From Leptolyngbya sp. BL0902 (GTDB lineage: Bacteria; Cyanobacteriota; Cyanobacteriia; Phormidesmidales; Phormidesmidaceae), in assembly GCF_016403105.1 (NCBI RefSeq), contig NZ_CP046155.1, forward strand, positions 1,426,001 to 1,490,000: a stretch of DNA of 64,000 nucleotides, given 5' to 3'. Within the stretch, counting starts at the first letter, position 1. Each line of letters begins with the position of its first letter. Positions 1 through 9,186 of this stretch are shown here, in pieces. Under the pieces are notes generated by a model. The model did not search any database. It was not told where the DNA came from and was given only the letters and a program-made list of their open reading frames with translations. A program made the translations under genes and the position numbers.

Positions 1-599
1 TGGGGCCAACTGGCTAGGGGGGCGATATCCGTTAACCCTTGGTAGGACAAATTCAGTAGCCGCACCACCGAGGCTCGCCGTTCTGCTAGCAGGCAGTCTT
101 CTACCCCCAGTTCAGTCATCAGCACCGCGACCGTGTGGCGCTGGTCGTCCGATAGCTCAGCTTGGGCTTCACACCACTGCTGAAACGTCCGAGGAGCTAC
201 CGTCGCCTGGGACATTTCACCCCCCGACTCTAATTCCGGCGAATCTCCCAACGGAGGGATGCGATCTGACTCCACTGATTCTGGTGTGTCCACCGATGCG
301 TCCACTGACTCTGGTGTGTCCACCGATTCTGACGCGCCCACTGACTCCGCCGACTCTGCTGATTCTGGTGTGTCTACTGACTCCACCGATTCTGGTGTGT
401 CCACTGTCTGAGTCGCCGCATCCATCACTTCCAAGACGGAGGGATCTGTGGCCCCAGGTGCTGTCTCTACCCCCTGCACCACCGAGGCTTCGGCATTGTG
501 GATGTCTACGTCCGTTGCTCCAGCCACGTCCATCCAGCCCAAAGCCGCCAGCAGCCAGACTATCCCCACCAGTCGCCCTGGGGCCAAACCGCACCTCAC
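1..599 (-). CDS. Secreted leucine-rich-repeat protein, N-terminal part (cut by window start)
   Basis: An open frame on the minus strand runs from a GTG at 599 off the left edge of the window, so only about 199 N-terminal residues are visible. They begin with a short basic stretch and a hydrophobic core (LVGIVWLLAALGWMDVAGA), a probable signal peptide. A Ser/Thr/Glu-rich linker with four VDTPES units follows. From about residue 129 (internal ATG at 215) there is a block with FQQWCEAQ, TVAVLM and DCLLAERR, then LNLSYQGLTDIAPLAS, which is the start of an internalin-type leucine-rich repeat of the kind common in cyanobacterial secreted proteins. The repeat domain should lie outside the window. 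A start at TTG 602 or at ATG 215 is possible; the signal peptide favours the upstream start. The binding partner is unknown. Confidence 0.7.
   Translation of the reverse strand, partial: MRCGLAPGRLVGIVWLLAALGWMDVAGATDVDIHNAEASVVQGVETAPGATDPSVLEVMDAATQTVDTPESVESVDTPESAESAESVGASESVDTPESVDASVDTPESVESDRIPPLGDSPELESGGEMSQATVAPRTFQQWCEAQAELSDDQRHTVAVLMTELGVEDCLLAERRASVVRLLNLSYQGLTDIAPLASWP
271..405. repeat. VDTPES-coding tandem repeats
   Basis: Four imperfect copies of a unit encoding VDTPES(V/A)(E/D) sit between the signal peptide and the leucine-rich-repeat domain of the minus-strand gene. They probably form a flexible periplasmic or surface linker. Confidence 0.7.
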
Positions 600-773
600 C
601 AAACCAAGCCCCCCACTCTCTGAAAACACGTCCCAACAGCCTGCATAAAACAGCTCTGCGACAATATCCTATCAATTTCCCCCCGCCCTGCTCTCCCTTC
701 CCCATTCCAATCCCCTGCCTCCGAGGGCCAATAAGCCGATAAAATGCAGAGGTTGCTAAGTCCGTGCCGGATA

Positions 774-1280
774 ATGGCCAAAAAGAGTGCAGGGCTGCTG
801 ATGTACCGCCGCTCTGACCAAGGAATTGAGGTGTTGTTGGTGCACTCCGGTGGGCCATATTGGGTCAATCGTCACTGGCAGGCATGGTCAATTCCTAAAG
901 GAGAAATTGATCCGGGCGAAGATGCCTTTACGGCTGCCCAGCGGGAATTTCAGGAGGAAACCGGACAGCGCCCCGAAGGGCAGTTCAAGGCGTTGCGGGC
1001 CGTGAGACAATCGGGGGGAAAGCTAGTGTTTGCCTGGGCCTTTGAGGGCGACTTTGACCCCGATACTCTCCACAGCAACACCTTTACCCTGGAATGGCCC
1101 CCCAACTCTGGGCATATGCAGGAGTTCCCAGAGGTGGACGAAGCCGCTTGGTTCACCCTAGAAGAAGCCCAACGCCGCATCATCAAGGCCCAGGCCCAAT
1201 TTTTAGACGAACTGGTGACGGTTTTGGCCAAGACCTCCCCCGATGCCCCTATTCCCCCCCGTTTTCCCCGTTGTACCTGA
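774..1280 (+). CDS. NUDIX hydrolase
   Basis: A 168-residue protein with a complete Nudix box (G-x5-E-x7-R-E-U-x-E-E-x-G-U): GEIDPGE at about residues 43-49 and REFQEETG at 57-64. The family hydrolyses nucleoside diphosphates linked to another group and needs Mg2+ or Mn2+. The [12 protein letters not shown] start and the length resemble Nudix enzymes of the MutT/diadenosine-polyphosphate type, but the substrate cannot be read from the sequence. The ATG at 774 is preferred over 744 because the family's first strand (SAGLLMYR) follows it directly. The 3' end overlaps the recF start by 10 bp, so the two genes are probably translationally coupled. Confidence 0.88.
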   Translation: MAKKSAGLLMYRRSDQGIEVLLVHSGGPYWVNRHWQAWSIPKGEIDPGEDAFTAAQREFQEETGQRPEGQFKALRAVRQSGGKLVFAWAFEGDFDPDTLHSNTFTLEWPPNSGHMQEFPEVDEAAWFTLEEAQRRIIKAQAQFLDELVTVLAKTSPDAPIPPRFPRCT

Positions 1281-2419
1281 CGCACCTCGCCCTCAAGCAC
1301 TTCCGCAACTACCGTGAGCAGTGGGTTCACTTCACGGCTCCCAAAACCATTTTGGTGGGGGAGAATGCCCAGGGCAAATCTAACCTGCTGGAGGCGGTGG
1401 AACTGTTGGCCACGCTCAAGTCCCACCGCACCAGCCGAGATCGCGACCTGGTGCAGCAAGATCAGCCCCTAGCCCAGATCAGCGCCTCGGTGCAGCGAGA
1501 CCTAGGGCCAGCGGAATTGGCCCTAGTGCTGCGGGCGGCGGGGCGACGGACGACCCTCCTCAACGGCGAAAAGCTGCGACGACAGCTCGACAGCCTGGGC
1601 ACCCTGAATGCGGTGCAGTTTTCGAGCCTCGACCTCAACCTGGTGCGGGGTGGCCCTGGGGAACGGCGGGCCTGGTTAGATACCCTGCTGGTGCAGCTAG
1701 AGCCCATCTATGCCCACATCCTCAGCCAGTACAACCAAGCTCTGAAGCAGCGCAATGCCCTAATCAAGCGCCTCTATGGCGACGAGGAGGCTGCTCCCCC
1801 CGACCGCACCGAACTCGCCCTCTGGGATGCTCAACTCGCCACCCTGGGTACCCACGTCATGCGGCGGCGGGCGAGGGCGATCCAGCGCCTTGCCCCCATC
1901 GCCCAGGAGTGGCACCGGGCCATTAGCGGTCAGCGGGAAACCCTGCGTTTGCACTACCAGCCCAATGTCCCCCTTCAGGACGCCGCCGCCGCCGCCCCAG
2001 CTATCCAGGCCCAGTTTTTCGCCAAACTTCAGCAGCGGGCCGTAGCCGAACAGCACCAGCGCACCTCCCTGGTTGGCCCCCACCGGGATGATATCGACTT
2101 GATCATTAACGACACCCCCAGCCGCCAGTACGGTTCCCAAGGCCAGCAGCGCACCCTTGTCTTGGCCCTCAAGCTGGCAGAACTGCACTTGATTGAATCC
2201 GTCATCGGCGAACCGCCCCTGCTGCTGCTGGACGACGTACTGGCCGAACTGGATCTACACCGTCAAAACCAACTGCTAGAAGCAATTCAGGATCGATTTC
2301 AGACCATCATTACCACGACCCATCTAGGGGTTTTTGACAGTCAGTGGACGACCACCTCCCAGGTGTTGACGGTGAAGCAGGGGTGGATTGGGGAGTCGGG
2401 AATAGGGAATAGGAAATAG
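1271..2419 (+). CDS. recF: DNA replication and repair protein RecF
   Basis: An SMC-like ATPase of about 382 residues that binds gapped DNA and helps load RecA in the RecFOR pathway. Visible features are [12 protein letters not shown] at the N-terminus, Walker A GENAQGKS at about 30-37, an ABC-type signature YGSQGQQRT near 285-295, and Walker [13 protein letters not shown] near 316-328. The open frame extends upstream to 1094, but RecF homology begins exactly at a TTG at 1271; that gives the usual family length of about 370-380 and a 10-bp overlap with the NUDIX gene. The last residues (GESGIGNRK) are encoded by a short heptamer repeat and look like a recent extension of the C-terminus. Confidence 0.93.
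   Translation: MYLTHLALKHFRNYREQWVHFTAPKTILVGENAQGKSNLLEAVELLATLKSHRTSRDRDLVQQDQPLAQISASVQRDLGPAELALVLRAAGRRTTLLNGEKLRRQLDSLGTLNAVQFSSLDLNLVRGGPGERRAWLDTLLVQLEPIYAHILSQYNQALKQRNALIKRLYGDEEAAPPDRTELALWDAQLATLGTHVMRRRARAIQRLAPIAQEWHRAISGQRETLRLHYQPNVPLQDAAAAAPAIQAQFFAKLQQRAVAEQHQRTSLVGPHRDDIDLIINDTPSRQYGSQGQQRTLVLALKLAELHLIESVIGEPPLLLLDDVLAELDLHRQNQLLEAIQDRFQTIITTTHLGVFDSQWTTTSQVLTVKQGWIGESGIGNRK
2391..2418. repeat. Heptameric short tandem repeat (GGGAATA-like)
   Basis: Four consecutive 7-base units, GGGAGTC, GGGAATA, GGGAATA and GGAAATA, cover the last codons and the stop of recF. Short tandem heptamers of this kind are known from cyanobacterial intergenic regions. Confidence 0.7.
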
Positions 2420-2556
2420 CGAATCGGCCTTGGCGGTACTCTGATTTTGATTTGGGTGGCGCAAGGGATTGGGGGCACCATGCAGCACCAGGATGTCTTC
2501 AATGGGTTTGCCCATGCGCTTATAGTTGAGACATAGAGGCAGAGCGAGGGCACACC

Positions 2557-3723
2557 ATGGGCGCAGGAATTCAAGCCATTCTAGATCGGGCGTTAGATGG
2601 GGCTGACCTCACCCCGGAGGAGGGGCTAGCCCTGCTGCAAGCGGAGCAGGCGGCGGATATTGAGGCGATACGCTCCGTCGCGGATGCCCTCCGTCAGCGG
2701 CAGGTGGGCGATACCGTCACCTACGTCATCAACCGCAACATCAACTACACCAACATTTGCGAGCAGCACTGTAGTTTCTGCGCCTTTCGGCGGGATCAGG
2801 GTGAATCCGGCTCCTACTGGCTGGAGTTCGACACAATTCTCGCCAAAGCTGCCGATGCCGTGGCTCAGGGCGCAACGGAAATTTGTATGCAGGGCGGCCT
2901 CAACCCCTACGCCAAGGTTAACAACACTTCCCTCGGCTACTACCGCAAACTCATAGACACCATTAAATCCCAGTTTCCTCAGCTTCACCTCCACGCCTTT
3001 TCGCCCCAGGAGGTGCAGTTCATCGCCCGTGAGGATGGCCTCAGCTACGTCGAAGTTCTGCAATCGTTGCAAGAAGCCGGGGTAGGATCGTTGCCCGGAA
3101 CAGCGGCGGAGGTGCTGGATGACGAGGTGCGGCGGGTGCTGTGTCCCGAAAAAATCAACAGCGCCACCTGGCTAGAGATTGTCGGACTGGCTCACCAAAT
3201 CGGCCTGCCCACCACCAGCACCCTGCTATCGGGTCACATCGAAACTCCGGCCCAGCAAATCCACCATCTAGACCAGCTCCGCCAGTTACAGCAATCCGTC
3301 CTAAATCGAGGCACCGGGGCCGCCATCACCGAATTTATCCTGCTGCCCTTTGTGGGCCAAGAAGCGCCCAAACCTCTACGCCGCCGTGTCGGACGGGATC
3401 AGCCCATTCTCGCCGATGCCCTCAAACTCACGGCTGTAGCCCGGATTTATCTCGGCAACTGGATTCTCAATCACCAGCCCAGTTGGGTAAAATTGGGCCT
3501 CTCTGGGGCCACCGAAGCCCTGCGCTGGGGCTGCAACGATCTCGGCGGCACCCTGATGGAAGAACACATCACCTCCATGGCCGGAGCCCAGGGCGGCACC
3601 TGCATGACCGTGGACGCACTGCGGGGGGCCATCGCGTCCCTCGGTCGTCCGGCTCAGCAGCGGGATACGTTGTACAACCCAGTTCACACCCCAGAGCCCG
3701 CCCTAGTTTCACTAATTGGGTGA
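2557..3723 (+). CDS. cofH: FO synthase subunit 2, radical SAM protein CofH
   Basis: A 388-residue radical-SAM enzyme. CofH transfers a hydroxybenzyl moiety from tyrosine to a flavin precursor and, with CofG, makes 8-hydroxy-5-deazaflavin (FO). In cyanobacteria FO serves mainly as the antenna of some DNA photolyases. The [4Fe-4S]-binding motif CEQHCSFC (CxxxCxxC) is at about residues 68-75, preceded by [13 protein letters not shown] and followed by FAFRR-like and [10 protein letters not shown] segments typical of the CofH/MqnC group. The later text ([18 protein letters not shown]) also fits. The gene stands alone after 137 bp without features; cofG is not in this window. Its 3' end overlaps the convergent gene downstream by 12 bp. 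Confidence 0.9.
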   Translation: MGAGIQAILDRALDGADLTPEEGLALLQAEQAADIEAIRSVADALRQRQVGDTVTYVINRNINYTNICEQHCSFCAFRRDQGESGSYWLEFDTILAKAADAVAQGATEICMQGGLNPYAKVNNTSLGYYRKLIDTIKSQFPQLHLHAFSPQEVQFIAREDGLSYVEVLQSLQEAGVGSLPGTAAEVLDDEVRRVLCPEKINSATWLEIVGLAHQIGLPTTSTLLSGHIETPAQQIHHLDQLRQLQQSVLNRGTGAAITEFILLPFVGQEAPKPLRRRVGRDQPILADALKLTAVARIYLGNWILNHQPSWVKLGLSGATEALRWGCNDLGGTLMEEHITSMAGAQGGTCMTVDALRGAIASLGRPAQQRDTLYNPVHTPEPALVSLIG

Positions 3724-4578
3724 TGGGGGAGGAAACACCGCCCCCGCCCGACAATCCCGCAGCCACAGCCGCACGGCCTGACCCACCACGCCCTGACTGC
3801 TTTCTTGGGGTGGTGTCAACCGCTGCTCGGCGAGGGGTCTAGCGGGGTCGCCCCCCAAGCTGGAATACAGCAGCACCGAACGCCATCCCCCCTCGGCCTG
3901 CACTAAAAATAACCAGTGAAACTGCTGCAACGACACCACCCGATTGCTGAGGTACTGCCGCTCCAGGGTCGTAAAAAACACCTGGCGAATGTCGGATTCT
4001 GAATCCAATCCGGCTCCAAAAGCCCGATCTGAAAGATCAATCGGTTCAAAGTCGGGCTGGCTGGCAATCAGCATGGTTCCCACCGGGCTAGGGGTTGGGG
4101 GCGTGGCTGAATCTTGGCCATCCGTGGTTGGGGGAACGACGGGCGGACGGAAACTGCGGGCCGCGACCAAGTTGGCATACTGGGGCAAGTCGCGCAGCAG
4201 GGTTGTCACCAGGGTTTCGTACTCCGCTGGGCAAGCTTCCGAGGGGCGCAGGTAAACCGGATCACTCGCTTCATTGACCGGGGAAGCATCGGGATCCCGT
4301 TCAGCATTGGGAGCTTCCGGGGTTGGGGTTGCGGGGGCCGGAATTTCGGGATCGGTTGGCAGCGGATCGCCCCATTCCAAACTAGCGTCATGGGGTGAGA
4401 CTGAATCGAGGGATTGCGTTGGTTCAGGCGACTGACCTAGGGCAACCTGGGGCCAGGACATCGACATGGCGATCACGGCTAGGAGCGACAGACTCCATTT
4501 CTGAGTCTGTCGGTATGGGTGATGGGGATGATGTTGATGGTGGCGGGCGGTGCCCACCCTACGGTTGTTTGGGGGCAT
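3712..4578 (-). CDS. Exported protein of unknown function
   Basis: A 288-residue protein of unknown function. The N-terminus is basic and His-rich, then has a hydrophobic stretch ([21 protein letters not shown]) that ends in a plausible signal-peptidase site, so it is probably periplasmic or lumenal. A Pro/Glu-rich linker of about 70 residues is followed by a conserved-looking block, [21 protein letters not shown], and a C-terminal part ending in RLWLRDC. Similar 'CPA-LLRDLP-YAN' proteins occur across cyanobacteria without assigned function (from memory, not searched). The first codons lie within a palindromic repeat at 4539-4562, so a start at GTG 4557 is possible. It follows pyrF with 37 bp between them and overlaps the 3' end of cofH tail to tail. 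Confidence 0.72.
   Translation of the reverse strand: MPPNNRRVGTARHHQHHPHHPYRQTQKWSLSLLAVIAMSMSWPQVALGQSPEPTQSLDSVSPHDASLEWGDPLPTDPEIPAPATPTPEAPNAERDPDASPVNEASDPVYLRPSEACPAEYETLVTTLLRDLPQYANLVAARSFRPPVVPPTTDGQDSATPPTPSPVGTMLIASQPDFEPIDLSDRAFGAGLDSESDIRQVFFTTLERQYLSNRVVSLQQFHWLFLVQAEGGWRSVLLYSSLGGDPARPLAEQRLTPPQESSQGVVGQAVRLWLRDCRAGAVFPPPSPN
4539..4562. repeat. Palindromic repeat resembling dispersed GTAGGGTGGGCA elements
   Basis: Read on the minus strand this is GTAGGGTGGGC, ACC, GCCCGCCACC: a near-palindrome with GGTGGGC and GCCCGCC arms. Similar hairpins are dispersed in cyanobacterial genomes. Here it lies inside the first codons of the exported unknown protein. Confidence 0.45.
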
Positions 4579-4615
4579 GGGGTAGCTTCTCGGCTTAGCC
4601 CCTACAGGTTAGCCC

Positions 4616-5377
4616 CTAGTTGAGGGCAGTGGCGCATTCATCGCAGATGCGCTGGAAGGCGGCGGCGGGGTCGGGGCTGGCGGTGATGGGCCGACCGATG
4701 ACCAGATAGGTGGCTCCGGCCTGGAGGGCTTGGGCGGGGGTGAGGGTGCGCTGTTGGTCGTTGGTGCTGGCCCAGGTGGGGCGCACACCAGGGCAAACAA
4801 GGGCAAAGTCTGGGGGCAGGAAGCGCCTCAGTTGGCTAACTTCCTGGGGCGAACAGACCACGCCACCAAGGCCCACATCCTGGGTCATTTGGGCCATTTG
4901 TAGAACGTAGGCTTCTGGTTTCAGGGGCACTCGCAGTTCTGTGGCGAGGGCTTCGGCGGAAATGCTGGTGAGCAGCGTCACCGCCACAATTAGCGGTAAA
5001 GGGAGGTTCTGCGCGGCGGATTCGGCCTGGGCGGCGGACAGCGCAGCCGCTAGACCCATTTGTCCCGCCGAGGCGTGGAGGGTGAGGATATCGACCCCGT
5101 AGCGGGTGGCAGCGGCACAGGCTCCGGCCATGGTGTTGGGGATGTCGTGGAGCTTGAGATCTAGGAAAATTCGCTTGTCCCTGGCCTTGAGCTCCTGAAG
5201 CATCCCTGGCCCTGCGCTGATGAACAGCTCAAGACCCACCTTCCAAAAGCTCACCTGGGGCAGGCTGTCTATCAGCCTCAACGCCGCCTCAGCCGTGGGA
5301 ACGTCTAGGGGCACGATGATCCGCTGATCCACCGTCAGCGCGTTGACCGTCAAACTATCCGTAGTCGAAATCGTCAT
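4616..5377 (-). CDS. pyrF: Orotidine 5'-phosphate decarboxylase
   Basis: Decarboxylates OMP to UMP in the last step of pyrimidine synthesis. From the ATG at 5377 it is 253 residues, close to the family length. It shows RIIVPLDVP at the N-terminus, the catalytic DLKLHDIPNT segment (the Asp-Lys-Asp charged network), VDILTLHAS, VVCSPQEV and the phosphate-binding end VIGRPITAS. A longer frame opens at 5440 but adds about 21 residues lacking family features. It is third in a leftward series efp, accB, pyrF, with a 97-bp gap after accB. Confidence 0.93.
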   Translation of the reverse strand: MTISTTDSLTVNALTVDQRIIVPLDVPTAEAALRLIDSLPQVSFWKVGLELFISAGPGMLQELKARDKRIFLDLKLHDIPNTMAGACAAATRYGVDILTLHASAGQMGLAAALSAAQAESAAQNLPLPLIVAVTLLTSISAEALATELRVPLKPEAYVLQMAQMTQDVGLGGVVCSPQEVSQLRRFLPPDFALVCPGVRPTWASTNDQQRTLTPAQALQAGATYLVIGRPITASPDPAAAFQRICDECATALN

Positions 5378-5407
5378 GGGCGAAGACTCCAGGGAATAAT
5401 CTACGGA

Positions 5408-5449
5408 CATGGGGCAAATTGCTCGACAGCCATGGGGCAATTTACTCGA
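5408..5449. repeat. Imperfect direct repeat between accB and pyrF
   Basis: CATGGGGCAAATTGCTCGA (5408-5426) and CATGGGGCAATTTACTCGA (5431-5449) differ at only two positions. The repeat lies in the leader of pyrF; its role is unknown. Confidence 0.6.
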
Positions 5450-5474
5450 TGGGCTAGGAATACTGAGGTTTCCC

Positions 5475-5978
5475 TTAGTTAGGGCGCACCAGCATCAGGG
5501 CTTGGCCAAATTCCACAGGCTCGGAGTTGTTGACCAGGATCTCTACAATTTCCCCGGAAACCTCGGCTTCTAGCTCGTTCATCAGCTTCATGGCTTCGAT
5601 GATGCAGACGGTTTGGCCCGTGCTCACGCGGTCGCCCACATTCACAAAGGGCGGCTCATCGGGCGCAGGAGATCGGTAGAAGGTGCCCACCATGGGCGAA
5701 CTGATGGTCAACAGGTCGGAGTGCTTGCCGGGGGGAGCGACTGGGGGGGTGGCTGGAGCCGCTGCTTCTGCGACGGGGGCCGCCACGTCCACAGGTTTAG
5801 CCGGGGCCGGAGCCACCGTTTCGGAGGACACCACCACGGTAGGCACAGTCGCCGCCGTCACCACCCCCTGCTTGCGGAGGGTGAGCTCAAAGGTGGAGCT
5901 TTTTAGGGTTAATTCGGCCACATCGCTCTGGCTCAGGGCGGCGACCAATTCTCTGACTTCGTTAACGTTTAGTTCCAC
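5475..5978 (-). CDS. accB: Acetyl-CoA carboxylase biotin carboxyl carrier protein
   Basis: A 167-residue subunit that carries the biotin of acetyl-CoA carboxylase, the first step of fatty-acid synthesis. The N-terminal helix ([17 protein letters not shown]) is followed by an Ala/Pro/Val-rich flexible linker from about 45 to 90. A C-terminal biotinyl domain then has [17 protein letters not shown] and the biotinylation motif EAMKLMNEL, with the modified lysine near residue 129. The gene lies 133 bp downstream of efp in the same direction, an arrangement common in cyanobacteria and many other bacteria. Confidence 0.95.
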   Translation of the reverse strand: MELNVNEVRELVAALSQSDVAELTLKSSTFELTLRKQGVVTAATVPTVVVSSETVAPAPAKPVDVAAPVAEAAAPATPPVAPPGKHSDLLTISSPMVGTFYRSPAPDEPPFVNVGDRVSTGQTVCIIEAMKLMNELEAEVSGEIVEILVNNSEPVEFGQALMLVRPN

Positions 5979-6111
5979 TGAGCAACCCTCACTACCATCG
6001 TGCGTATATCCCGGTGATTCCCGATTTTAGGGGCAACCTGGCTTCTATCAATTCCCGCGCTCTGTTCTTCACCTCGGCCCTAGCCAGAACCAGGGCCCAG
6101 GGGAGGACGGC

Positions 6112-6669
6112 CTATTCCCGACCGAGGTAAGCGTCGGTGCGGGTGTCTACTTTAATGCGTTCTCCGATGGAAATAAACAGCGGCACCATCACCTGGGCTC
6201 CGGTCTCCAAAATGGCGGGTTTGGTGCCTCCGGTGGCGGTGTCGCCCTTCACACCGGGGTCGGTTTGGGTGACTTCCAGCACGATGGAATTGGGCAGTTC
6301 CACTTCCAGCACCTGACCATTCCAGGTGATGACGTTGACGCTCATCTCTTCCTTCAGGTACTTCACCCGATCCCCAATTTGGGCGGCGGTGAGGCGACCT
6401 TCTTCATAGGTTTCCATGTCCATGAAGACGAAGTCATCACCATCGCGGTAGGTGTGCTGCATTTCTTTCTTTTCAATCACCGCTTGGGGCACGGTTTCTC
6501 CGGCGCGGAAGGTGCGCTCTACGGTGTTGCCGGACTGCACGTTTTTGAGCTTGGTGCGCACAAAGGCCGACCCTTTACCAGGCTTAACGTGTAGAAATTC
6601 CACAACACGCCAAACAGAGCCATCAAGCTCAATGGTTGTACCGGGGCGGAAATCATTGCTGGAAATCAT
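6112..6669 (-). CDS. efp: Translation elongation factor P
   Basis: A 185-residue, full-length EF-P, which binds between the P and E sites and rescues ribosomes stalled on polyproline. Three beta-barrel domains are present. The conserved loop that is modified in other bacteria reads [13 protein letters not shown], and the C-terminal signature is seen as [31 protein letters not shown]. The start ATG at 6669 gives the standard N-terminus [10 protein letters not shown]. It is the first gene of the leftward efp-accB-pyrF group. The 258 bp upstream separate it from the divergent cyclophilin gene and should hold both promoters. Confidence 0.96.
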   Translation of the reverse strand: MISSNDFRPGTTIELDGSVWRVVEFLHVKPGKGSAFVRTKLKNVQSGNTVERTFRAGETVPQAVIEKKEMQHTYRDGDDFVFMDMETYEEGRLTAAQIGDRVKYLKEEMSVNVITWNGQVLEVELPNSIVLEVTQTDPGVKGDTATGGTKPAILETGAQVMVPLFISIGERIKVDTRTDAYLGRE

Positions 6670-6927
6670 AACGCTGGCTCTAGTGGTCGGATAGATAATT
6701 GTTTTGGCATCTCATTTTACCCTTCAGTGGCCCTTTCCCCATGGTGAGTTCTGCCAGAATCTCGATAGCCTAGCTATGGCCGCTAGAAACAGGCTTTTGG
6801 CCCTAGGGGCTATGGCCAGGGCGAATTCGCCCACCTCCGTTTTTTGGCCAAGATCCAACAGTGTGACAAGATTGTAAGGGCGACCTCGCCCACGCAGTTG
6901 TTTGGTTTAGCAGGCAAGTTAAGAAAC

Positions 6928-8088
6928 ATGGCCAAAGGCATGACGATCAGCCGCCCTTGGTGGCAGCACGGTTCCCGCACCCTCCTCTCCGCCCTTGGGG
7001 TGCTGTTGGTGATGATGGGCGTGGGGGTGGGGCAGCCGAGTCAGGCCCAGGCCCTCAGTCTGGGTGGAACCCTAGACGCAACGATGACCGTGGCCTACCT
7101 GCCCCCCGGCAATGCCATCACCGAAGGGCGAGCGCTGCTGCGAAATTCCCTACCCATTGAAAACAAGGCGATTCGCGACATTCAGAGCACCCTAGAGGGG
7201 CTGTCAGAATGGCTGCGAAGTAAGCGCTGGGGGCCTGTGGCGAAGGATGTGGCGAAGGTAGAGCGGCTGCTGGGCCGAGATCGGGAAACGATTTTGGCGG
7301 CGATTCCCGACGGCAAGCGGGCGGCGGCAGTTAGCTATTTGGACGATCTCCAGGCTCAGCTCCTGCCCATGCATGAGGCCATTGATCTGAAGGATCGAGA
7401 AGCGGTGTGGATGACCCGTTCCGCCATGCTCGACAATGTGGGCCGTATTGAAGAGCTGATGGTAACAGCCTTCCCCTTCGAGGTGCCCGAAGCCTATAGC
7501 AACCTGCCCCAACTGAAGGGACGGGCCACAATAGAATTTGTCACCAACAAGGGCACGATGCAGGCCGTGGTGGATGGCTATAGCGCCCCCGTCACCGCTG
7601 GTAACTTTGTAGACCTGGTGCAGCGAGGCTTCTACGACGGCATGGAATTTATCCGTGCCGAAGAAAACTACGTGCTGCAAACGGGTGATCCGGCGGGGCC
7701 AGAGGATGGCTTTATCGATCCCAAAACCAAGGCTTACCGTGCCGTGCCCCTAGAAATTTTGGTGAAGGGCGACGATGCCCCCGTCTACGGCACCACGTTG
7801 GAAGATCTGGGCCGCTATTTGGATGATCCCGTCTTGCCCTTTTCCGCCTTTGGCACCCTGGGCATGGCCCGCCCCGGAGACGATCCCAACGGCGGATCTT
7901 CCCAGTTCTTCTTCTTCCTGTTTGAGCCGGAAATGACCCCCGCTGGCCTGAATTTGCTGGATGGCCGCTACTCGGTCTTCGGCTATGTGGTAGACAACAA
8001 AGAAGTCCTAGAACAGTTGGGGCAGGGCGACCGCATTCAATCCGCCCGTGTGGTAGCCGGAGCCGAAAACCTCATCCAACCCACCTAA
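6928..8088 (+). CDS. Thylakoid-lumen type cyclophilin (CYP38/TLP40 homologue), peptidyl-prolyl isomerase
   Basis: About 386 residues from the ATG at 6928; the frame is open upstream to a TTG at 6844, but that part looks untranslated. A basic start and a hydrophobic segment (LLSALGVLLVMMGVGVG followed by AQA) form an export signal. A helical domain follows (GNAITEGRALLRNSLPIENKAIRD onward). A cyclophilin domain fills the C-terminal half (GRATIEFVTNKGTMQAVVDGY, APVTAGNFVDLVQRGFYDGM, GMARPGDDPNGGSSQFFFFL). This two-part layout is that of plant CYP38/TLP40, which is needed for photosystem II assembly. Several canonical cyclophilin active-site residues differ, as in CYP38, so the role may be as a chaperone more than an isomerase. 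It precedes thiL by 3 bp. Confidence 0.88.
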   Translation: MAKGMTISRPWWQHGSRTLLSALGVLLVMMGVGVGQPSQAQALSLGGTLDATMTVAYLPPGNAITEGRALLRNSLPIENKAIRDIQSTLEGLSEWLRSKRWGPVAKDVAKVERLLGRDRETILAAIPDGKRAAAVSYLDDLQAQLLPMHEAIDLKDREAVWMTRSAMLDNVGRIEELMVTAFPFEVPEAYSNLPQLKGRATIEFVTNKGTMQAVVDGYSAPVTAGNFVDLVQRGFYDGMEFIRAEENYVLQTGDPAGPEDGFIDPKTKAYRAVPLEILVKGDDAPVYGTTLEDLGRYLDDPVLPFSAFGTLGMARPGDDPNGGSSQFFFFLFEPEMTPAGLNLLDGRYSVFGYVVDNKEVLEQLGQGDRIQSARVVAGAENLIQPT

Positions 8089-8091
8089 GCC

Positions 8092-9141
8092 ATGGCCGAT
8101 ATCCCAACCGTGGGCTCCACTGTGGGGCACGTTGGCGAACTAGGGCTGCTTCAGCGTCTCTTTCGCTACTGCCCCACCGACCTAGTGGGAGACGACGCGG
8201 CGGTGATGAATCTTCCCCCCGGTCATCAACTGGTGGTGACAACGGACATGCTGGTGGATGGCGTCCACTTTAGCGATCAAACCACTGCCCCAGAGGACGT
8301 GGGCTGGCGGGCCATCGCCGCTAATTTGTCCGACCTCGCCGCCATGGGAGCCCAGCCCCAGGGCATTACGGTGGCCCTGAGCCTACCCAGTTCCACCCCG
8401 GTGGCCTGGGTCGAGGGGGTGTATCAAGGTATGGCCGCCTGCCTCGATACCTGGGGCGGGCAGATTATTGGCGGCGATCTGTGTCGGTCGAACACCCTCA
8501 GCCTCGCCATTACTGCCCTGGGTGCGGTGGAGGCGGGTGAAGCGTTTTACCGCCACACGGCCCAGCCTGGACAGGTGCTCCTAGCCACGGGCTACCACGG
8601 CCTTTCGCGGGCGGGGCTAGAACTGCTGTTGGCTCCCGATCAACGCCAGTCCCCAAGCGACGCGGTGCGTCAACGATGGATTCAGGCTCACCAGCGACCC
8701 CAGCCTAGGCTAGAGGTGGTTGCTCACCTGCGATCCCTGATTCAGGATGGTGCCGAGCGGATGCCCATCGCTGCCATGGATTCCAGTGATGGCCTTGCCA
8801 ACGCGGTGTTGCACCTGTGCCAAGCCAGCGGCGTTGGAGCTATCCTTGATGCCCATCAACTCCCCCTCGATCCCGCCTTGGTCGACTGGGTGGGGCTCGA
8901 CCAAGCCCGCCAATGGTGCCTCTACGGCGGCGAAGACTTTGAGCTGGTGCTTTGTTTGCCAGCATCCATTGCCCAAGCCCTCAGCCGTGACCTGGGCGGC
9001 TCGGCAACGGTGATCGGACGCACGACGGCCCAGCCCGCGATTCGCCTCCAGGGAGTGTCTTCCTCGCCCGATTCTGTCTCATCGGCGGGCTCTGGCGACG
9101 GTATCGAATTGTCCTTCGACCAAGGATTCCAGCATTTTTAG
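8092..9141 (+). CDS. thiL: Thiamine-monophosphate kinase
   Basis: A 349-residue kinase that phosphorylates thiamine monophosphate to the active cofactor thiamine diphosphate. It has the family's GDDAAV motif near residue 33, VVTTDMLVDGVHF, AIAANLSDLAAMGAQP with the Mg-binding Asp residues, GGDLCRS, AMDSSDGLANA and GGEDFELV. Its ATG lies 3 bp after the cyclophilin stop, so the two are almost certainly co-transcribed. No thiamine riboswitch is visible upstream. Confidence 0.95.
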   Translation: MADIPTVGSTVGHVGELGLLQRLFRYCPTDLVGDDAAVMNLPPGHQLVVTTDMLVDGVHFSDQTTAPEDVGWRAIAANLSDLAAMGAQPQGITVALSLPSSTPVAWVEGVYQGMAACLDTWGGQIIGGDLCRSNTLSLAITALGAVEAGEAFYRHTAQPGQVLLATGYHGLSRAGLELLLAPDQRQSPSDAVRQRWIQAHQRPQPRLEVVAHLRSLIQDGAERMPIAAMDSSDGLANAVLHLCQASGVGAILDAHQLPLDPALVDWVGLDQARQWCLYGGEDFELVLCLPASIAQALSRDLGGSATVIGRTTAQPAIRLQGVSSSPDSVSSAGSGDGIELSFDQGFQHF

Positions 9142-9186
9142 ATGACTTCGCCTCTCCGGGGGGCGGCTGAGGCTGGGGGCCTGTTC

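Noticed and set aside
1094-1270. Upstream extension of the recF frame
   Set aside because: These 59 codons overlap the NUDIX coding region and lack RecF homology; the family N-terminus begins at the TTG at 1271.
3141-3842. 233-codon plus-strand frame over the cofH 3' half
   Set aside because: Frame-shifted reading of cofH, whose own frame has all family motifs.
8089-8091. Thiamine riboswitch before thiL
   Set aside because: Only 3 bp separate thiL from the upstream gene, and no TPP-box sequence was seen upstream of the pair.
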